Source: a virus. From it: DNA of 64,000 nt. The DNA lies in the IMG/VR virus record IMGVR_UViG_3300042349_000541, positions 30,773 through 94,772 of that record. One strand, 5' to 3'. A program made the translations under genes and the position numbers. Below the pieces are notes generated by a model that searched no databases, was not told the DNA's origin, and worked only from the letters and a program-made list of their open reading frames with translations. Below are positions 34,278-41,959 of the stretch, one piece after another; within the stretch, counting starts at the first letter, position 1; each line of letters opens with the position of its first letter.

Positions 34278-34324
34278 TGATGCATTAGTATAGTGGTATT
34301 ACACTATGATTTGCACCCATGCGT
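34278..34324 (+). pseudogene. tRNA remnant lacking the T arm
   Basis: Acceptor-like GATGCAT/ATGCGTC (7 bp) encloses a tRNA-like D arm (AGTATAGTGGTATTACACT) and the start of an anticodon region with GCA, but no T arm. Eight T follow, so it could also terminate transcription. Likely a decayed tRNA-Cys. Confidence 0.4.
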
Positions 34325-34332
34325 CTTTTTTT

Positions 34333-34360
34333 TGTTGACAAGCACAAACATTCTGTTATA
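34333..34360 (+). promoter_or_regulatory. Promoter
   Basis: TTGACA, 16-bp spacer, TATAAT before the gene at 34379. Confidence 0.8.
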
Positions 34361-34378
34361 ATATGGAAGGAAAAAATA

Positions 34379-34573
34379 ATGAAAACTAAAAAAATTTATG
34401 TTAAAGTTGAACTTGAAGTGCCTGCCAGAATGAAATCTGTAAGAGCAGCAGAACTGATTGAAAAATGCATCGAAATTGGGATATATGATGCCGAAGAGAC
34501 CATAGACGACGGAGATCTGGAAAATGAAGATGCAAATGATGCGATTTCGCTCAACGTCTTAAGTGTTAAATAA
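34379..34573 (+). CDS. Small acidic protein, unknown
   Basis: 64 aa from ATG 34379 with AAGGA upstream. Helical acidic protein with a short beta start (KIYVKVELEVPARM). Unknown. Confidence 0.7.
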   Translation: MKTKKIYVKVELEVPARMKSVRAAELIEKCIEIGIYDAEETIDDGDLENEDANDAISLNVLSVK

Positions 34574-34609
34574 AAAATAATACACTTTTAGTATTAGGAT
34601 GACTAGGCT

Positions 34610-34768
34610 ATGGATGATTACAAAAAAATTCTTCATTCTTGCGGTATAGGCGGTATTAAATGCAAATGCTGTCAACCACGAAAGAAAAAAAATAAAAAGA
34701 ATCGCAAACATAACCGATCAACGCGAAGAAAACTAAAACAGGTTTCCGAAAAACAAAATCCTTTATAG
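34610..34768 (+). CDS. Small basic Cys-rich protein
   Basis: 52 aa, with KCKCCQP and a long Lys/Arg tail (RKHNRSTRRKLKQ). Probably binds nucleic acid. Ribosome site is weak (TAGGATGACTAGGCT). Confidence 0.5.
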   Translation: MDDYKKILHSCGIGGIKCKCCQPRKKKNKKNRKHNRSTRRKLKQVSEKQNPL

Positions 34769-34783
34769 AAAGGAAAAAATAAC

Positions 34784-35014
34784 ATGAGTAATGATTGTTA
34801 CTACTTTCAATGCTATAAAACTGAATGGGTAACTAATCCTGTTTCCGGGCATAGCTACATTTCTTCTAGTTTTCCTTTGGAAAAATGGGAAGTACACGGC
34901 AAATTTTTACCAGTGTCATATCACGGATCTGAAAAAAGTGCTGAGAAAGAATATGAGCGACGTATGAAATTGCCTGATTATACACCGCCAAAAGGAAAGA
35001 GGACCGGAAAATGA
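34784..35014 (+). CDS. Small protein, unknown
   Basis: 76 aa, aromatic N-terminus (MSNDCYYFQCYKTEWV) and basic C-terminus. GAAAGGA ribosome site. Overlaps the next gene by four bases (ATGA). Confidence 0.7.
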   Translation: MSNDCYYFQCYKTEWVTNPVSGHSYISSSFPLEKWEVHGKFLPVSYHGSEKSAEKEYERRMKLPDYTPPKGKRTGK

Positions 35015-35265
35015 AAACATGGGTATTGACACGAGAAATCAATGAGTACGATCAGGACGGAGAATACTTCGTGGCTGTTTTTAGATCTAAGCCAAGCATT
35101 CTAGATATAGCAAAAACATTAGAATGGAAAGGTGTAAAAACCATTGGAGATATTAATCCTGTAGAAAAAAAATACATAGAACATATTCTTGCTGGCGGCG
35201 GTCGGCGTGCCTGCATTAATGAGGATGTATGGTATCACTTAAGACAGGTAGAATATTCTAATTAG
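35011..35265 (+). CDS. Conserved small phage protein
   Basis: 84 aa. MKTWVLTREINEYDQDGEYF is similar to small proteins I know from diverse phages (WxLxxExNEYDQxGEYF). Function unknown. Confidence 0.75.
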   Translation: MKTWVLTREINEYDQDGEYFVAVFRSKPSILDIAKTLEWKGVKTIGDINPVEKKYIEHILAGGGRRACINEDVWYHLRQVEYSN

Positions 35266-35270
35266 TTTCT

Positions 35271-35304
35271 AGCCCGCTGCATTTAGTTGCTTCGGGCTTT
35301 TTTT
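35271..35304 (+). terminator. Intrinsic terminator
   Basis: AGCCCG, 16-nt loop, CGGGCT then a T-run. Confidence 0.8.
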
Positions 35305-35321
35305 ATTTCTGCGTCTGAAAT

Positions 35322-35338
35322 GTCCGAATAATTCGGAC
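35322..35338. promoter_or_regulatory. 17-bp palindrome, possible operator
   Basis: GTCCGAAT-A-ATTCGGAC, perfect eight-base arms. Confidence 0.45.
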
Positions 35339-35357
35339 TCGCACAAAGTATTTTAAC

Positions 35358-35547
35358 CACGGAACATCCGATGTACCCCGTGCAGTATTTACGCACCGCG
35401 AGTTTATCTGGTTGGATACCTGATCCTGCCAGATTGGGTAGACTTGGGGAACAAGGAATGTTTACCTTATTACTCTCTATGGCTATACCTTTTATTCGGT
35501 ATCCAACACAGCCGAGTCGTTCTCCAACGTTGCTCGGATTTTTTTTT
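35358..35547 (+). ncRNA. Structured RNA ending in a terminator
   Basis: Hairpins: CACGG...CCGTG near 35358-35382; ATCTGG/CCAGAT (35406-35434) with inner GGAT/ATCC; final terminator CCGAG/CTCGG (35512-35537) and T-run. GTTGGATACC (35411-35420) can instead pair with GGTATCCAAC (35498-35507), excluding the second hairpin. Promoter not clear. A 62-codon frame here is probably not a gene. Confidence 0.5.
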
Positions 35548-35840
35548 GTTATAGCCTAGAAAGATTTAGCGTTTGCGAGACGCTCTGGTTGTCACTGCCC
35601 GACGCAGCACTTTATTGGCACTACTAATGCCTCACCCCTCACTTACATTACTTTGTTATTTAACTTGGTTCCTTTTTGTTCTTGGACAGAACGGGCGAAA
35701 GCTCCAGCGAAACGCAACCCAGATCGTAATGTAGAATGAAAAAAAAGTAACAGTATGCCGGAAACCCATTCACATGCATACCTTTGTCCAGTTGTATTAT
35801 AGCATGAATTTGGGCGAATTCAACTGCTTTCGGGACTTTT
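35548..35840. other. Noncoding stretch with minus-strand promoter
   Basis: No convincing gene. The minus strand has TTGAAT-16 bp-TATAAT (complement of about 35801-35828) followed by GTATGC...GCATAC and eight T (near 35735), suggesting a short minus-strand RNA. Confidence 0.4.
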
Positions 35841-36047
35841 TTAGAGAATTTCCCGCATTAATTTAACAAATTTTATAGAATTTAGGCATAAATCGCCCGC
35901 AGAAGCTTCAATTATAGACGTTTTACAGTCAAAACATATGTTGACTACCGGGCTTTTAGGTTTTTCCAGCCCGATTTGCCCCCAATTATATAAATTAGGG
36001 CGATATTTCTGTAGTTGTTTTTTCTCTCCACACAGTTCGCACTTCAT
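35841..36047 (-). CDS. Small zinc-binding protein
   Basis: 68 aa with CELCGEK and CFDCK, a four-Cys zinc site. Possible regulator. A palindrome TGCCTAA-AAA-TTAGGCA (36068-36084) lies in its upstream promoter region. Confidence 0.7.
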   Translation of the reverse strand: MKCELCGEKKQLQKYRPNLYNWGQIGLEKPKSPVVNICFDCKTSIIEASAGDLCLNSIKFVKLMREIL

Positions 36048-36067
36048 GCTTATATTATAGCAACTAC

Positions 36068-36084
36068 TGCCTAAAAATTAGGCA
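36068..36084. promoter_or_regulatory. 17-bp palindrome upstream of zinc protein gene
   Basis: TGCCTAA-AAA-TTAGGCA, perfect seven-base arms, just upstream of a minus-strand extended -10 (TTGCTATAAT). Placement suits an operator. Confidence 0.5.
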
Positions 36085-36470
36085 ACCCTATAAAAATTTA
36101 TGCTGCCCGCACATAGAAAACACCCGAGCACAGTATGCTTAGCAGGCCCGCATTTTTACATGCATTTTTAAAACATAGCTTATGGCGGAATAATTCACAT
36201 TAGCAGGCCCGCAAACAGTAAAATCGCCCGAGAGCAATATATGCAAAAACATTGGGTTTTTTGATTTTAGGTGTTTTTTTTGGAAGGGGGATATAAACCT
36301 TGACGGTATATTGCTAAAAATGCATAATGGCGTAGATTCTTCCCATGACTACTATTTTTTTGTTTCTACACTAAAATCGTAAGTCGTTATGCCGCAAGGA
36401 GTTACGAAAAATGCGTAAAAAGTTTTTACTAAGCTCTTGCATTTCGAATTAGCTCCGGTATAATGATGGC
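36085..36470. other. AT-rich noncoding region with direct repeats
   Basis: Holds two copies of TTAGCAGGCCCGCA (36139-36152, 36200-36213), several GCCCGAG/GCCCGCA variants and A/T tracts. A 13-codon frame with a perfect ribosome site (AAGGAG, 36411-36452) precedes a promoter TTGCAT-16 bp-TATAAT (36437-36463). A control or origin region is possible but unproven. Confidence 0.4.
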
Positions 36471-36704
36471 ATGAAAACAACGCTCACAAAAACAACCAAG
36501 CCAACACTCAAAACACTACTGGAACACTTTTTCATTCCATATTTAGACTTCCAAAAGAGCAGAATATCAACGAAAAGACAGGGATTTTGTTTGGGGGGTG
36601 TGTTTGTAAGACTTACACAACACAACCACCCCCAACCCCCCCTTTTCATCCTTATTCTACTGTTAGTATTGTTTACTTACTATTTATTTTGTTGGTTTTT
36701 TTGA
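36471..36704 (+). CDS. Possible small membrane protein
   Basis: 77 aa, Thr/Lys-rich start and a hydrophobic C-terminus (PPLFILILLLVLFTYYLF). It would be leaderless from the promoter at 36437-36463. A 16-bp hairpin inside it makes a noncoding role equally possible. Confidence 0.35.
   Translation: MKTTLTKTTKPTLKTLLEHFFIPYLDFQKSRISTKRQGFCLGGVFVRLTQHNHPQPPLFILILLLVLFTYYLFCWFF
36594..36633 (+). repeat. Long imperfect RNA hairpin
   Basis: GGGGGTG/CACCCCC, TGTT/AACA and TGTAA/TTACA pair around a three-base loop, 16 bp in all, with small bulges on the 3' side. Confidence 0.6.
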
Positions 36705-36734
36705 TTTCTCGATAAAAAATCTTTTCACAAAAGA

Positions 36735-36762
36735 CTTGACAAGACGGTTTTAAGATATAAAA
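36735..36762 (+). promoter_or_regulatory. Promoter with structured leader
   Basis: TTGACA-16 bp-TAAAAT. The ~110-nt leader contains TGATGAAAC-TTGTT-GTTTCGTCA (9 bp) and AACATT...AATGTT hairpins before the ribosome site, suggesting leader-based regulation. Confidence 0.65.
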
Positions 36763-36878
36763 TGTTACTACAACACGAGAACATTACTTTACCAATGTTT
36801 TCACTGATGAAACTTGTTGTTTCGTCAAACGATAGGTACGATTTTTTTACTTTTATTTAGTCTTAGGAGACTTAAATT

Positions 36879-37154
36879 ATGGCCAAGACCAAGAACTCTG
36901 TTGGAATCGAAACGTTTGTTCAAAAGTGGATGGAGCATGTTCACAAGGGATCGAACATTGAATCGCTCGCCGTAGAGCTTCAACAAAAGCCCGCAAGCGT
37001 CTACCAGCGATCTCGCGATGTATCGGAAAAGCTTGTAGACAAAGGACTTACGAAGCTTCCGCACCTGCCTATGAGTGTCCGTAAGGAACGTACTTTTGAC
37101 GTAGACAAGCTGGCACAACTGCTTGGATGCTCACGAACTGAGCAGACTGCTTAA
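36879..37154 (+). CDS. Probable HTH DNA-binding regulator
   Basis: 91 aa, basic. IESLAVELQQKPASVYQRSR reads like a helix-turn-helix. Long structured leader and strong promoter suggest regulated expression. It stands at the head of the dense plus-strand gene block. Confidence 0.6.
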   Translation: MAKTKNSVGIETFVQKWMEHVHKGSNIESLAVELQQKPASVYQRSRDVSEKLVDKGLTKLPHLPMSVRKERTFDVDKLAQLLGCSRTEQTA

Positions 37155-37170
37155 GTTATAGGCAATCGTT

Positions 37171-37196
37171 TGCATAATAACCCGGCAGCTAACTAT
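37171..37196 (+). terminator. Hairpin after regulator gene
   Basis: CCCGGCAGC-TAACTAT-GCTGTCGGG, 9 bp with one G-U. No U-run follows; may stabilise the mRNA. Confidence 0.4.
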
Positions 37197-37277
37197 GCTG
37201 TCGGGTGGAATGGCCGACTTACTATTCTTATTAAAAATCTAATTTCTCCCTGTAAATGAGACAGATAAAGATATCAT

Positions 37278-37607
37278 ATGACGCAATTAGAAGAAAAAGC
37301 TTTAGTAGAAAAATACAACCGAATTGGAATCGTCATAACTGAAATTGAAGATTTTTATCGAGGAAAAGGCTGGAATAAATATTTGCTCAACGAATGGATT
37401 ATTTACAAAAGAATCTCTTGTGATGGCTGGGTTAAAGTAAGATTGTTTGATGGATGCCATGTAGACCACACAGATCATGCTACCCTAGAAGAAGCTTTTT
37501 TATCGGCTCATAAAAGTCTTTTGGAAAAGCAATTGGCTTATTTTGAAGGTAAGAACATAGACGAGAAACATCTTCGGAGCATAGGATTTAAAATAAAATG
37601 CAACTAA
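37278..37607 (+). CDS. Small protein, unknown
   Basis: 109 aa, mixed charge, aromatic (DFYRGKGWNKYLLNEWIIYK). Overlaps the next gene by 10 bases. No family recognised. Confidence 0.7.
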   Translation: MTQLEEKALVEKYNRIGIVITEIEDFYRGKGWNKYLLNEWIIYKRISCDGWVKVRLFDGCHVDHTDHATLEEAFLSAHKSLLEKQLAYFEGKNIDEKHLRSIGFKIKCN

Positions 37608-37801
37608 AAAAATTTGATGCAAAAATAGGCCGTTTTCAATGTAAGATTATGGCTTATGATTTTGATGAAGCTAAATCTAAACTTAGAGATGCACTTAATT
37701 GCGCACTTGCTATTTCAGAAGCACCAGAACTTTTAAATGGTTCTGTTACGGACGAAAATGGCGAAACATTTAGGCTTAATTTTTCAGATCTAATGAGTTA
37801 A
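37598..37801 (+). CDS. Small protein, unknown
   Basis: 67 aa, helical (DEAKSKLRDALNCALAIS), coupled to the preceding gene. Confidence 0.65.
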   Translation: MQLKKFDAKIGRFQCKIMAYDFDEAKSKLRDALNCALAISEAPELLNGSVTDENGETFRLNFSDLMS

Positions 37802-37812
37802 AGGTATAAAAA

Positions 37813-38055
37813 ATGAGTTTTAAAATTGAATTTAATAAAGCAACTGTAGATCTGGTTCAAGGATTCATTAATTCCGCACAGGATGCATTTATTCAAGAAG
37901 CTAAAAACATTTCAGAACAGCTTGGGGTTTCTGAATCTTGTGGAATAGATATATTATATCTTAGAGGCAGAAGTCGTTGGACACAGGAACTTGAGGATAG
38001 ATTAATCGAACTTTATAAACAGGGTAGCCCTCCCAATATTTGTGAGTTTGAATAA
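37813..38055 (+). CDS. Small protein, unknown
   Basis: 80 aa, helical, soluble. AAGG ribosome site. Segment RSRWTQELEDRLIELYKQG resembles a Myb/SANT-like or recombinase-type short helix pair but this is weak. Confidence 0.65.
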   Translation: MSFKIEFNKATVDLVQGFINSAQDAFIQEAKNISEQLGVSESCGIDILYLRGRSRWTQELEDRLIELYKQGSPPNICEFE

Positions 38056-38093
38056 TTAAATTACCAAAGGACTATCTATATAGGATTAATACT

Positions 38094-38300
38094 ATGTATG
38101 TTTTAAAAAGAGAAAATGTAGATACAATTTTTACTGAGGATGTATTTAAAAAACGTCCAACAAAGGAAGAGTTGTACGAATACATCATTCGGTATTTTGA
38201 TAATCAAAAATCTTTAGATGCAGCACAAGAATTAGAAGATAGCGGACATGCTTCTATGAACGATATGTATTGTACTCAATTTGAACTTTATATGGTGTGA
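38094..38300 (+). CDS. Small acidic protein, unknown
   Basis: 68 aa, acidic, helical. Next gene starts one base after its stop. Confidence 0.6.
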   Translation: MYVLKRENVDTIFTEDVFKKRPTKEELYEYIIRYFDNQKSLDAAQELEDSGHASMNDMYCTQFELYMV

Positions 38301-38301
38301 A

Positions 38302-38607
38302 ATGGGTAACATAATCGGAGTCAGAGTATCACTTAACGAAGTCTACGAATACTTTGATGATTACTCTCTCAAAGAATTAAAAAATTCAGACTTTGAACGT
38401 GAATTTATCAAACCATATATAGCTTTAGATGGAATTCAGGTTGAGATCTATCGTTTTTACAAAAAAGACGAATATACAAAGGCTAAATCTAAATCTATCC
38501 TGTTTTGTATTTCATATTTTGATTTGCTTAACTCTGATTGTTACGTAAGTTTTCTTGACGAAAAAATAAACCTGCACTTGACAAAGCTGAGAGAAGAGGT
38601 AAAATAA
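38302..38607 (+). CDS. Small protein, unknown
   Basis: 101 aa from ATG 38302, right after the previous stop (TGAAATG), presumably by reinitiation; a start at 38281 would overlap. Lys/Tyr-rich. Confidence 0.6.
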   Translation: MGNIIGVRVSLNEVYEYFDDYSLKELKNSDFEREFIKPYIALDGIQVEIYRFYKKDEYTKAKSKSILFCISYFDLLNSDCYVSFLDEKINLHLTKLREEVK

Positions 38608-38702
38608 CACACGATATGAGAATTGCCATATCGCAAATTGTTCGGTGCTGGCGAATTTTAAAACTGAAATGTTCCGGGCTATAAATAAAATAGGTGCTTA
38701 AA

Positions 38703-38942
38703 ATGAAAATTAGAGAAGATTTGATTCGTGATGCTAAAAGTTTATTTGCTGAATTATCAGCACTTTCCGATCATGTATTTGTAGATATTTGTGCTTTTTC
38801 GGAAGAAAATCCATATCCTGTTGGGAAACGAGCATTACAGATTAAACGTATGGATGAACTTGTAAAAGCCATTAAAAATAAACACGAAGAAATAATTAAT
38901 TATATAATAATGGCACCATTTCAAAATAATACTAAGGATTAG
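38703..38942 (+). CDS. Small protein, unknown
   Basis: 79 aa, helical (EDLIRDAKSLFAELSALSD). Ribosome site weak (TAGGTGCT). Confidence 0.6.
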   Translation: MKIREDLIRDAKSLFAELSALSDHVFVDICAFSEENPYPVGKRALQIKRMDELVKAIKNKHEEIINYIIMAPFQNNTKD

Positions 38943-38949
38943 ACAAAAA

Positions 38950-39144
38950 ATGGCTATTAATACCGTTGGGGAACTGAAAAAGTTCATCGAAAATATTGAC
39001 CATGACACAAGAGTTAGAATATACACAGAAGATGGTGAGACTCATAACTTCTTAATTTCAATTATTTCAAAAGAAACACTTACTGAGGAAGAATACGTTC
39101 ATTACGATAAAGATGAACTTCCTATGCTAATGCTGCACATTTAA
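38950..39144 (+). CDS. Small phage protein, paralogue of 42775 product
   Basis: 64 aa. TVGELKKFIENIDHDTRVRI aligns with TVSDLIKFLNTIPHDTKISV of the gene at 42775; short proteins with this N-terminal pattern are frequent in phages. Function unknown. Confidence 0.65.
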   Translation: MAINTVGELKKFIENIDHDTRVRIYTEDGETHNFLISIISKETLTEEEYVHYDKDELPMLMLHI

Positions 39145-39148
39145 AACT

Positions 39149-39556
39149 ATGAATACAACAGATAACATTTCTACTCGCGGTTTAAAACTTGCTAGCGTTC
39201 TAGAAAAGCCTCATGGTCATCTAAAACTAATTCTAGGCTATATCGATCTTGAAAACGAAGTTGAAGAACTTCGCAAGAAACAGGTTTCAAATGAAGATCT
39301 GTGGCCTACAATTGAATTTAACAATGTCTGCCAGATTGAATTAGATTCAGACGATGAATGTTTTTTACGCAAGCAGTTTGATGAAAAAACTTTTATCGAA
39401 TCTTTGTCTGCTTTAACAGGTTTTGATATCAGGATTATATGTAGTCCTATTCCTAAAGAATTAGGTTTATATATGGTAAAAATTGTATATAAACAAGGAG
39501 ACAATGCTTTACAAGGAACTATAAGACTATGGGTTGTTCCTATTATTAAAACTTAA
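39149..39556 (+). CDS. Protein of unknown function
   Basis: 135 aa, acidic, mixed alpha/beta. Weak ribosome site; four bases after previous stop. Confidence 0.65.
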   Translation: MNTTDNISTRGLKLASVLEKPHGHLKLILGYIDLENEVEELRKKQVSNEDLWPTIEFNNVCQIELDSDDECFLRKQFDEKTFIESLSALTGFDIRIICSPIPKELGLYMVKIVYKQGDNALQGTIRLWVVPIIKT

Positions 39557-39564
39557 ATAAGTAA

Positions 39565-39687
39565 ATGAAAAGAAAAAACAATAGTGATCTTTGGTTTCTG
39601 CTTGATATAGCGTTTCTTTTAACGTTATTTTTCGGCCCGACTGTCTATGTTCTAATAATGGTTTATCTAACTAACTGGGGGATATAA
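39565..39687 (+). CDS. Small membrane protein, 40 residues
   Basis: MKRKNNSDLW then about 25 hydrophobic residues (FLLDIAFLLTLFFGPTVYVL). Single or hairpin membrane span. Its stop overlaps the next start (TAATG). Confidence 0.5.
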   Translation: MKRKNNSDLWFLLDIAFLLTLFFGPTVYVLIMVYLTNWGI

Positions 39688-39806
39688 TGGGTGTATCTAT
39701 GAATACTGAAAATTGTCCTCACTGTGGAAAAAGTAACGGCAGGGACGACTTTGATGGTCCTGTTGATGATTGGGGTCTTTCTCGGAAAAATTCAGTTGAC
39801 AGTTGA
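39687..39806 (+). CDS. Small zinc-ribbon-like protein, 39 residues
   Basis: MGVSMNTENCPHCGKSNGRD: one CxxC knuckle and an acidic tail. Overlaps the previous gene by one base. A promoter (TTGACA 39796, TATAAA 39818) starts inside its end. Confidence 0.5.
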   Translation: MGVSMNTENCPHCGKSNGRDDFDGPVDDWGLSRKNSVDS

Positions 39807-39823
39807 GTTTCGTGTGGTATAAA
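39796..39823 (+). promoter_or_regulatory. Promoter nested in gene end
   Basis: TTGACA-16 bp-TATAAA before the gene at 39903. Confidence 0.75.
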
Positions 39824-39902
39824 TGGGATGTTCAGCCGCTGTATTTTCAGACAACAGTATTTGTAACTTGGATCAATTAATTCCTATGGAGAATAAAATA
39901 AC

Positions 39903-40274
39903 ATGATTGAAATTCCAGAAGATCCGCAAGTAGTATTTGATAAAGTAGCCGAACATCTTCTAACTCAAAAAGAAAGAAGTGAATATCCAGTAAATTGCGC
40001 GTGCTTATATCGTGGTCCGAAAGGTCTAAAATGTGCGGCTGGATGTTTAATTCCTGATAGTGATTATAACGAAGAAATGGAAGGTAAATCTTGGAGTACA
40101 TTGGTTTCAAGCGGAATTATTCCGGATACTAATAACTACCTTATAGGTAGATTACAGCGTGTTCATGATGTTTTCGATCCTATTGAATGGCTTACTAAAT
40201 TGCATGAACTTGCTACGGAAATGAATTTAGATACATCAAAATGCTTGACAAAAACGATTGATGTTGTAAAATAA
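39903..40274 (+). CDS. CAAGCLIPD-family phage protein (copy 1)
   Basis: 123 aa. MIEIPEDPQVVFDKVAEHLL, then YRGPKGLKCAAGCLIPD and MEGKSWSTLV. Four paralogues are present (also 44393, 48376, 54154), identifying a family with two invariant Cys in the KCAAGC-type motif. Small, soluble, probably helical. Function unknown; similar proteins occur singly in other phages. Confidence 0.75.
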   Translation: MIEIPEDPQVVFDKVAEHLLTQKERSEYPVNCACLYRGPKGLKCAAGCLIPDSDYNEEMEGKSWSTLVSSGIIPDTNNYLIGRLQRVHDVFDPIEWLTKLHELATEMNLDTSKCLTKTIDVVK

Positions 40275-40328
40275 CCGTATCGGTTCTGATAACTTTTTAA
40301 GATAATCATTATTTTTGAGGTTTTGAAA

Positions 40329-40670
40329 ATGATTGTTTATAGAATAGAAAAAAATGGTCTCGGGCCTTATCGCGGCTCCTCTGGAAATACTGCTAAACTT
40401 TATAGTAAACTTTGGAAACATCATGAATGCCATAGACATCCTACACCTATTAATGATGGCATAAAAGATTTTCGGCCTAACGATCATATTTTTGGATTTT
40501 CTTCCTTAGAACAACTAAAGAAATGGTTTCTTGGATCAAGGGCGGAACTTCGAAGAAACGGATACCTTATGGTATCATATGATGTATCGCCCCAAGAAAT
40601 TTTACATGGAAATCTACAGGTTGTATTTCCAAAAAATAGTTATAAACTTAAAACTACAAGGATTCCTTAA
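40329..40670 (+). CDS. Protein of unknown function
   Basis: 113 aa from ATG 40329. N-terminus MIVYRIEKNGLGPYRG and a motif FGFSSLEQLKKWF resemble phage proteins with an ADP-ribosyltransferase-like or RNA-repair-like start, but the match is too weak to name. Overlaps no neighbour. Confidence 0.6.
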   Translation: MIVYRIEKNGLGPYRGSSGNTAKLYSKLWKHHECHRHPTPINDGIKDFRPNDHIFGFSSLEQLKKWFLGSRAELRRNGYLMVSYDVSPQEILHGNLQVVFPKNSYKLKTTRIP

Positions 40671-40671
40671 A

Positions 40672-41022
40672 ATGACAACTTTTACAAAAGAAGAAGAACT
40701 ACAATTTACTACAGCCAATGTAATCGCTTATGATTTATTGCGATTCAATGATCCTGAAACTACTCATCCTTGCTGGCTTTGCATGAGTGATGCAGCTAAA
40801 TATGAAGCAAGACTTAATACTGTAGAATGGCTAAATATAAATGCTAATCCCCTATTTCCTGTAAATTATAAAACACTGGATGCTTTTTGCGAGCTAAAAT
40901 TCAAGGATGCAACAAAGGATTTGGTTGAAAAATGGAAGGATGTAGAGCTTGCTGCTAAAAAAGAAAGGGAATTAAATAATCCTCTGGCTTTTTTTATGTT
41001 CAATAAGCCGCATAAGGATTAA
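40672..41022 (+). CDS. Protein of unknown function
   Basis: 116 aa from ATG 40672. Trp/Cys-containing N-terminal half (HPCWLCMSDAAKYEARLN), helical C-terminus. Weak ribosome site, one base after previous stop. Confidence 0.6.
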   Translation: MTTFTKEEELQFTTANVIAYDLLRFNDPETTHPCWLCMSDAAKYEARLNTVEWLNINANPLFPVNYKTLDAFCELKFKDATKDLVEKWKDVELAAKKERELNNPLAFFMFNKPHKD

Positions 41023-41023
41023 T

Positions 41024-41266
41024 ATGACAAATAAAATTTATATAAAATCTTCAAAAAGCTATGAAACAATGCAAGAACAGGCAAGGCTTTTATTAGAAGG
41101 TAAAATTGAAGACGATGGAGATGATGAAGTTTTGGATATTGCTATTCTTATGGCTTACCAAAATGACTTAGATGTATTGTTTATCCGTTATGATAAAGAA
41201 ATTACTCCTGAAACGGCTTACAATATACGATATGGTAACGGATATAGAATTAGACCCTCTCTCTAG
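41024..41266 (+). CDS. Small acidic protein, unknown
   Basis: 80 aa, acidic centre (EGKIEDDGDDEVLDIAI). Coupled, starting one base after the previous stop. Confidence 0.65.
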   Translation: MTNKIYIKSSKSYETMQEQARLLLEGKIEDDGDDEVLDIAILMAYQNDLDVLFIRYDKEITPETAYNIRYGNGYRIRPSL

Positions 41267-41289
41267 AATTTATAAAGGAACTTGTAATA

Positions 41290-41640
41290 ATGAAAAATTT
41301 TAAAATTGGAGATTCTATCGCCTTACAATTTTCAAGTCATTACAAAATACTTAGAATACAAAAGATTACCAATTTTACAATTTTATTGGAATCTAGTTTA
41401 ATTTTAAGTCACGATTTAAAGCCTCTAGCAAATGTACCACATGGATTTGTTTGTGCTACAGAAGTTACAGAAGAAATTAAAAAGTCTGTCAAGAAATATA
41501 AAAGGCAAATGTTTTTAAATAATTATTTAAAACCTGAAAAGTTACATCTTATTGAAAATTTGAATGATGAAGATTTAAATACAATGTGTGCAATTATAAG
41601 AAGAATGAAAAATTTTACAGCAAAGCCAAAATTGTCTTGA
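41290..41640 (+). CDS. Small basic protein, unknown
   Basis: 116 aa with an SH3-like beta start (FKIGDSIALQFSSHYKILRI) and a basic helical end. Its stop codon TGA is inside the next promoter's TTGACA (41637-41642). Confidence 0.7.
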   Translation: MKNFKIGDSIALQFSSHYKILRIQKITNFTILLESSLILSHDLKPLANVPHGFVCATEVTEEIKKSVKKYKRQMFLNNYLKPEKLHLIENLNDEDLNTMCAIIRRMKNFTAKPKLS

Positions 41641-41664
41641 CAAATATTCGAACCGTGCTAAAAT
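41637..41664 (+). promoter_or_regulatory. Promoter overlapping a stop codon
   Basis: TTGACA-16 bp-TAAAAT. The TGA of the preceding gene is within the -35. Confidence 0.75.
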
Positions 41665-41959
41665 GATTACATTACCGGGGGGTGGCTTAGCCGATATCGT
41701 CGGACTCATTAATATGGTACAAGCATCTTTAATTCAAAAGCTTCGAAGGCCCGAGGGATTAGCTGCTTCTATTCATAGAAGTGATCTAGAGAATTATGCA
41801 GTAATTTTAACTATTCTTAGTCAATATATCATTGGTGAAAAATTAGAATCACGCCATAGAACTGGCGGCGATTGGACTAAATGTTCTGATCTTCCCGCTG
41901 ATTTTGTCGGATATTCTTACAGAGTTGTTTATGAAGATACAGGAGATTCACATGAATGA
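41663..41959 (+). CDS. Protein of unknown function (start uncertain)
   Basis: 98 aa if ATG 41663 is used, but that ATG overlaps the -10 box; ATG 41714 (81 aa) is more likely if transcription starts at about 41672. Helical, with a C-terminal RVVYEDTGDS. Overlaps the next gene by 8 bases. Confidence 0.6.
   Translation: MITLPGGGLADIVGLINMVQASLIQKLRRPEGLAASIHRSDLENYAVILTILSQYIIGEKLESRHRTGGDWTKCSDLPADFVGYSYRVVYEDTGDSHE

Noticed and set aside
35406-35434. Resemblance to the 5' end of eukaryotic 18S rRNA
   Set aside because: Only about 15 bases (CTGATCCTGCCAGA-like) match; no further rRNA similarity.
35371-35559. 62-codon plus-strand gene
   Set aside because: It coincides with the paired regions and terminator of the structured RNA and has no ribosome site.
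41685-41705. Degenerate dyad copy (GCCGATATCGTCGG)
   Set aside because: Only partial match, inside a coding region and without the usual flanks.
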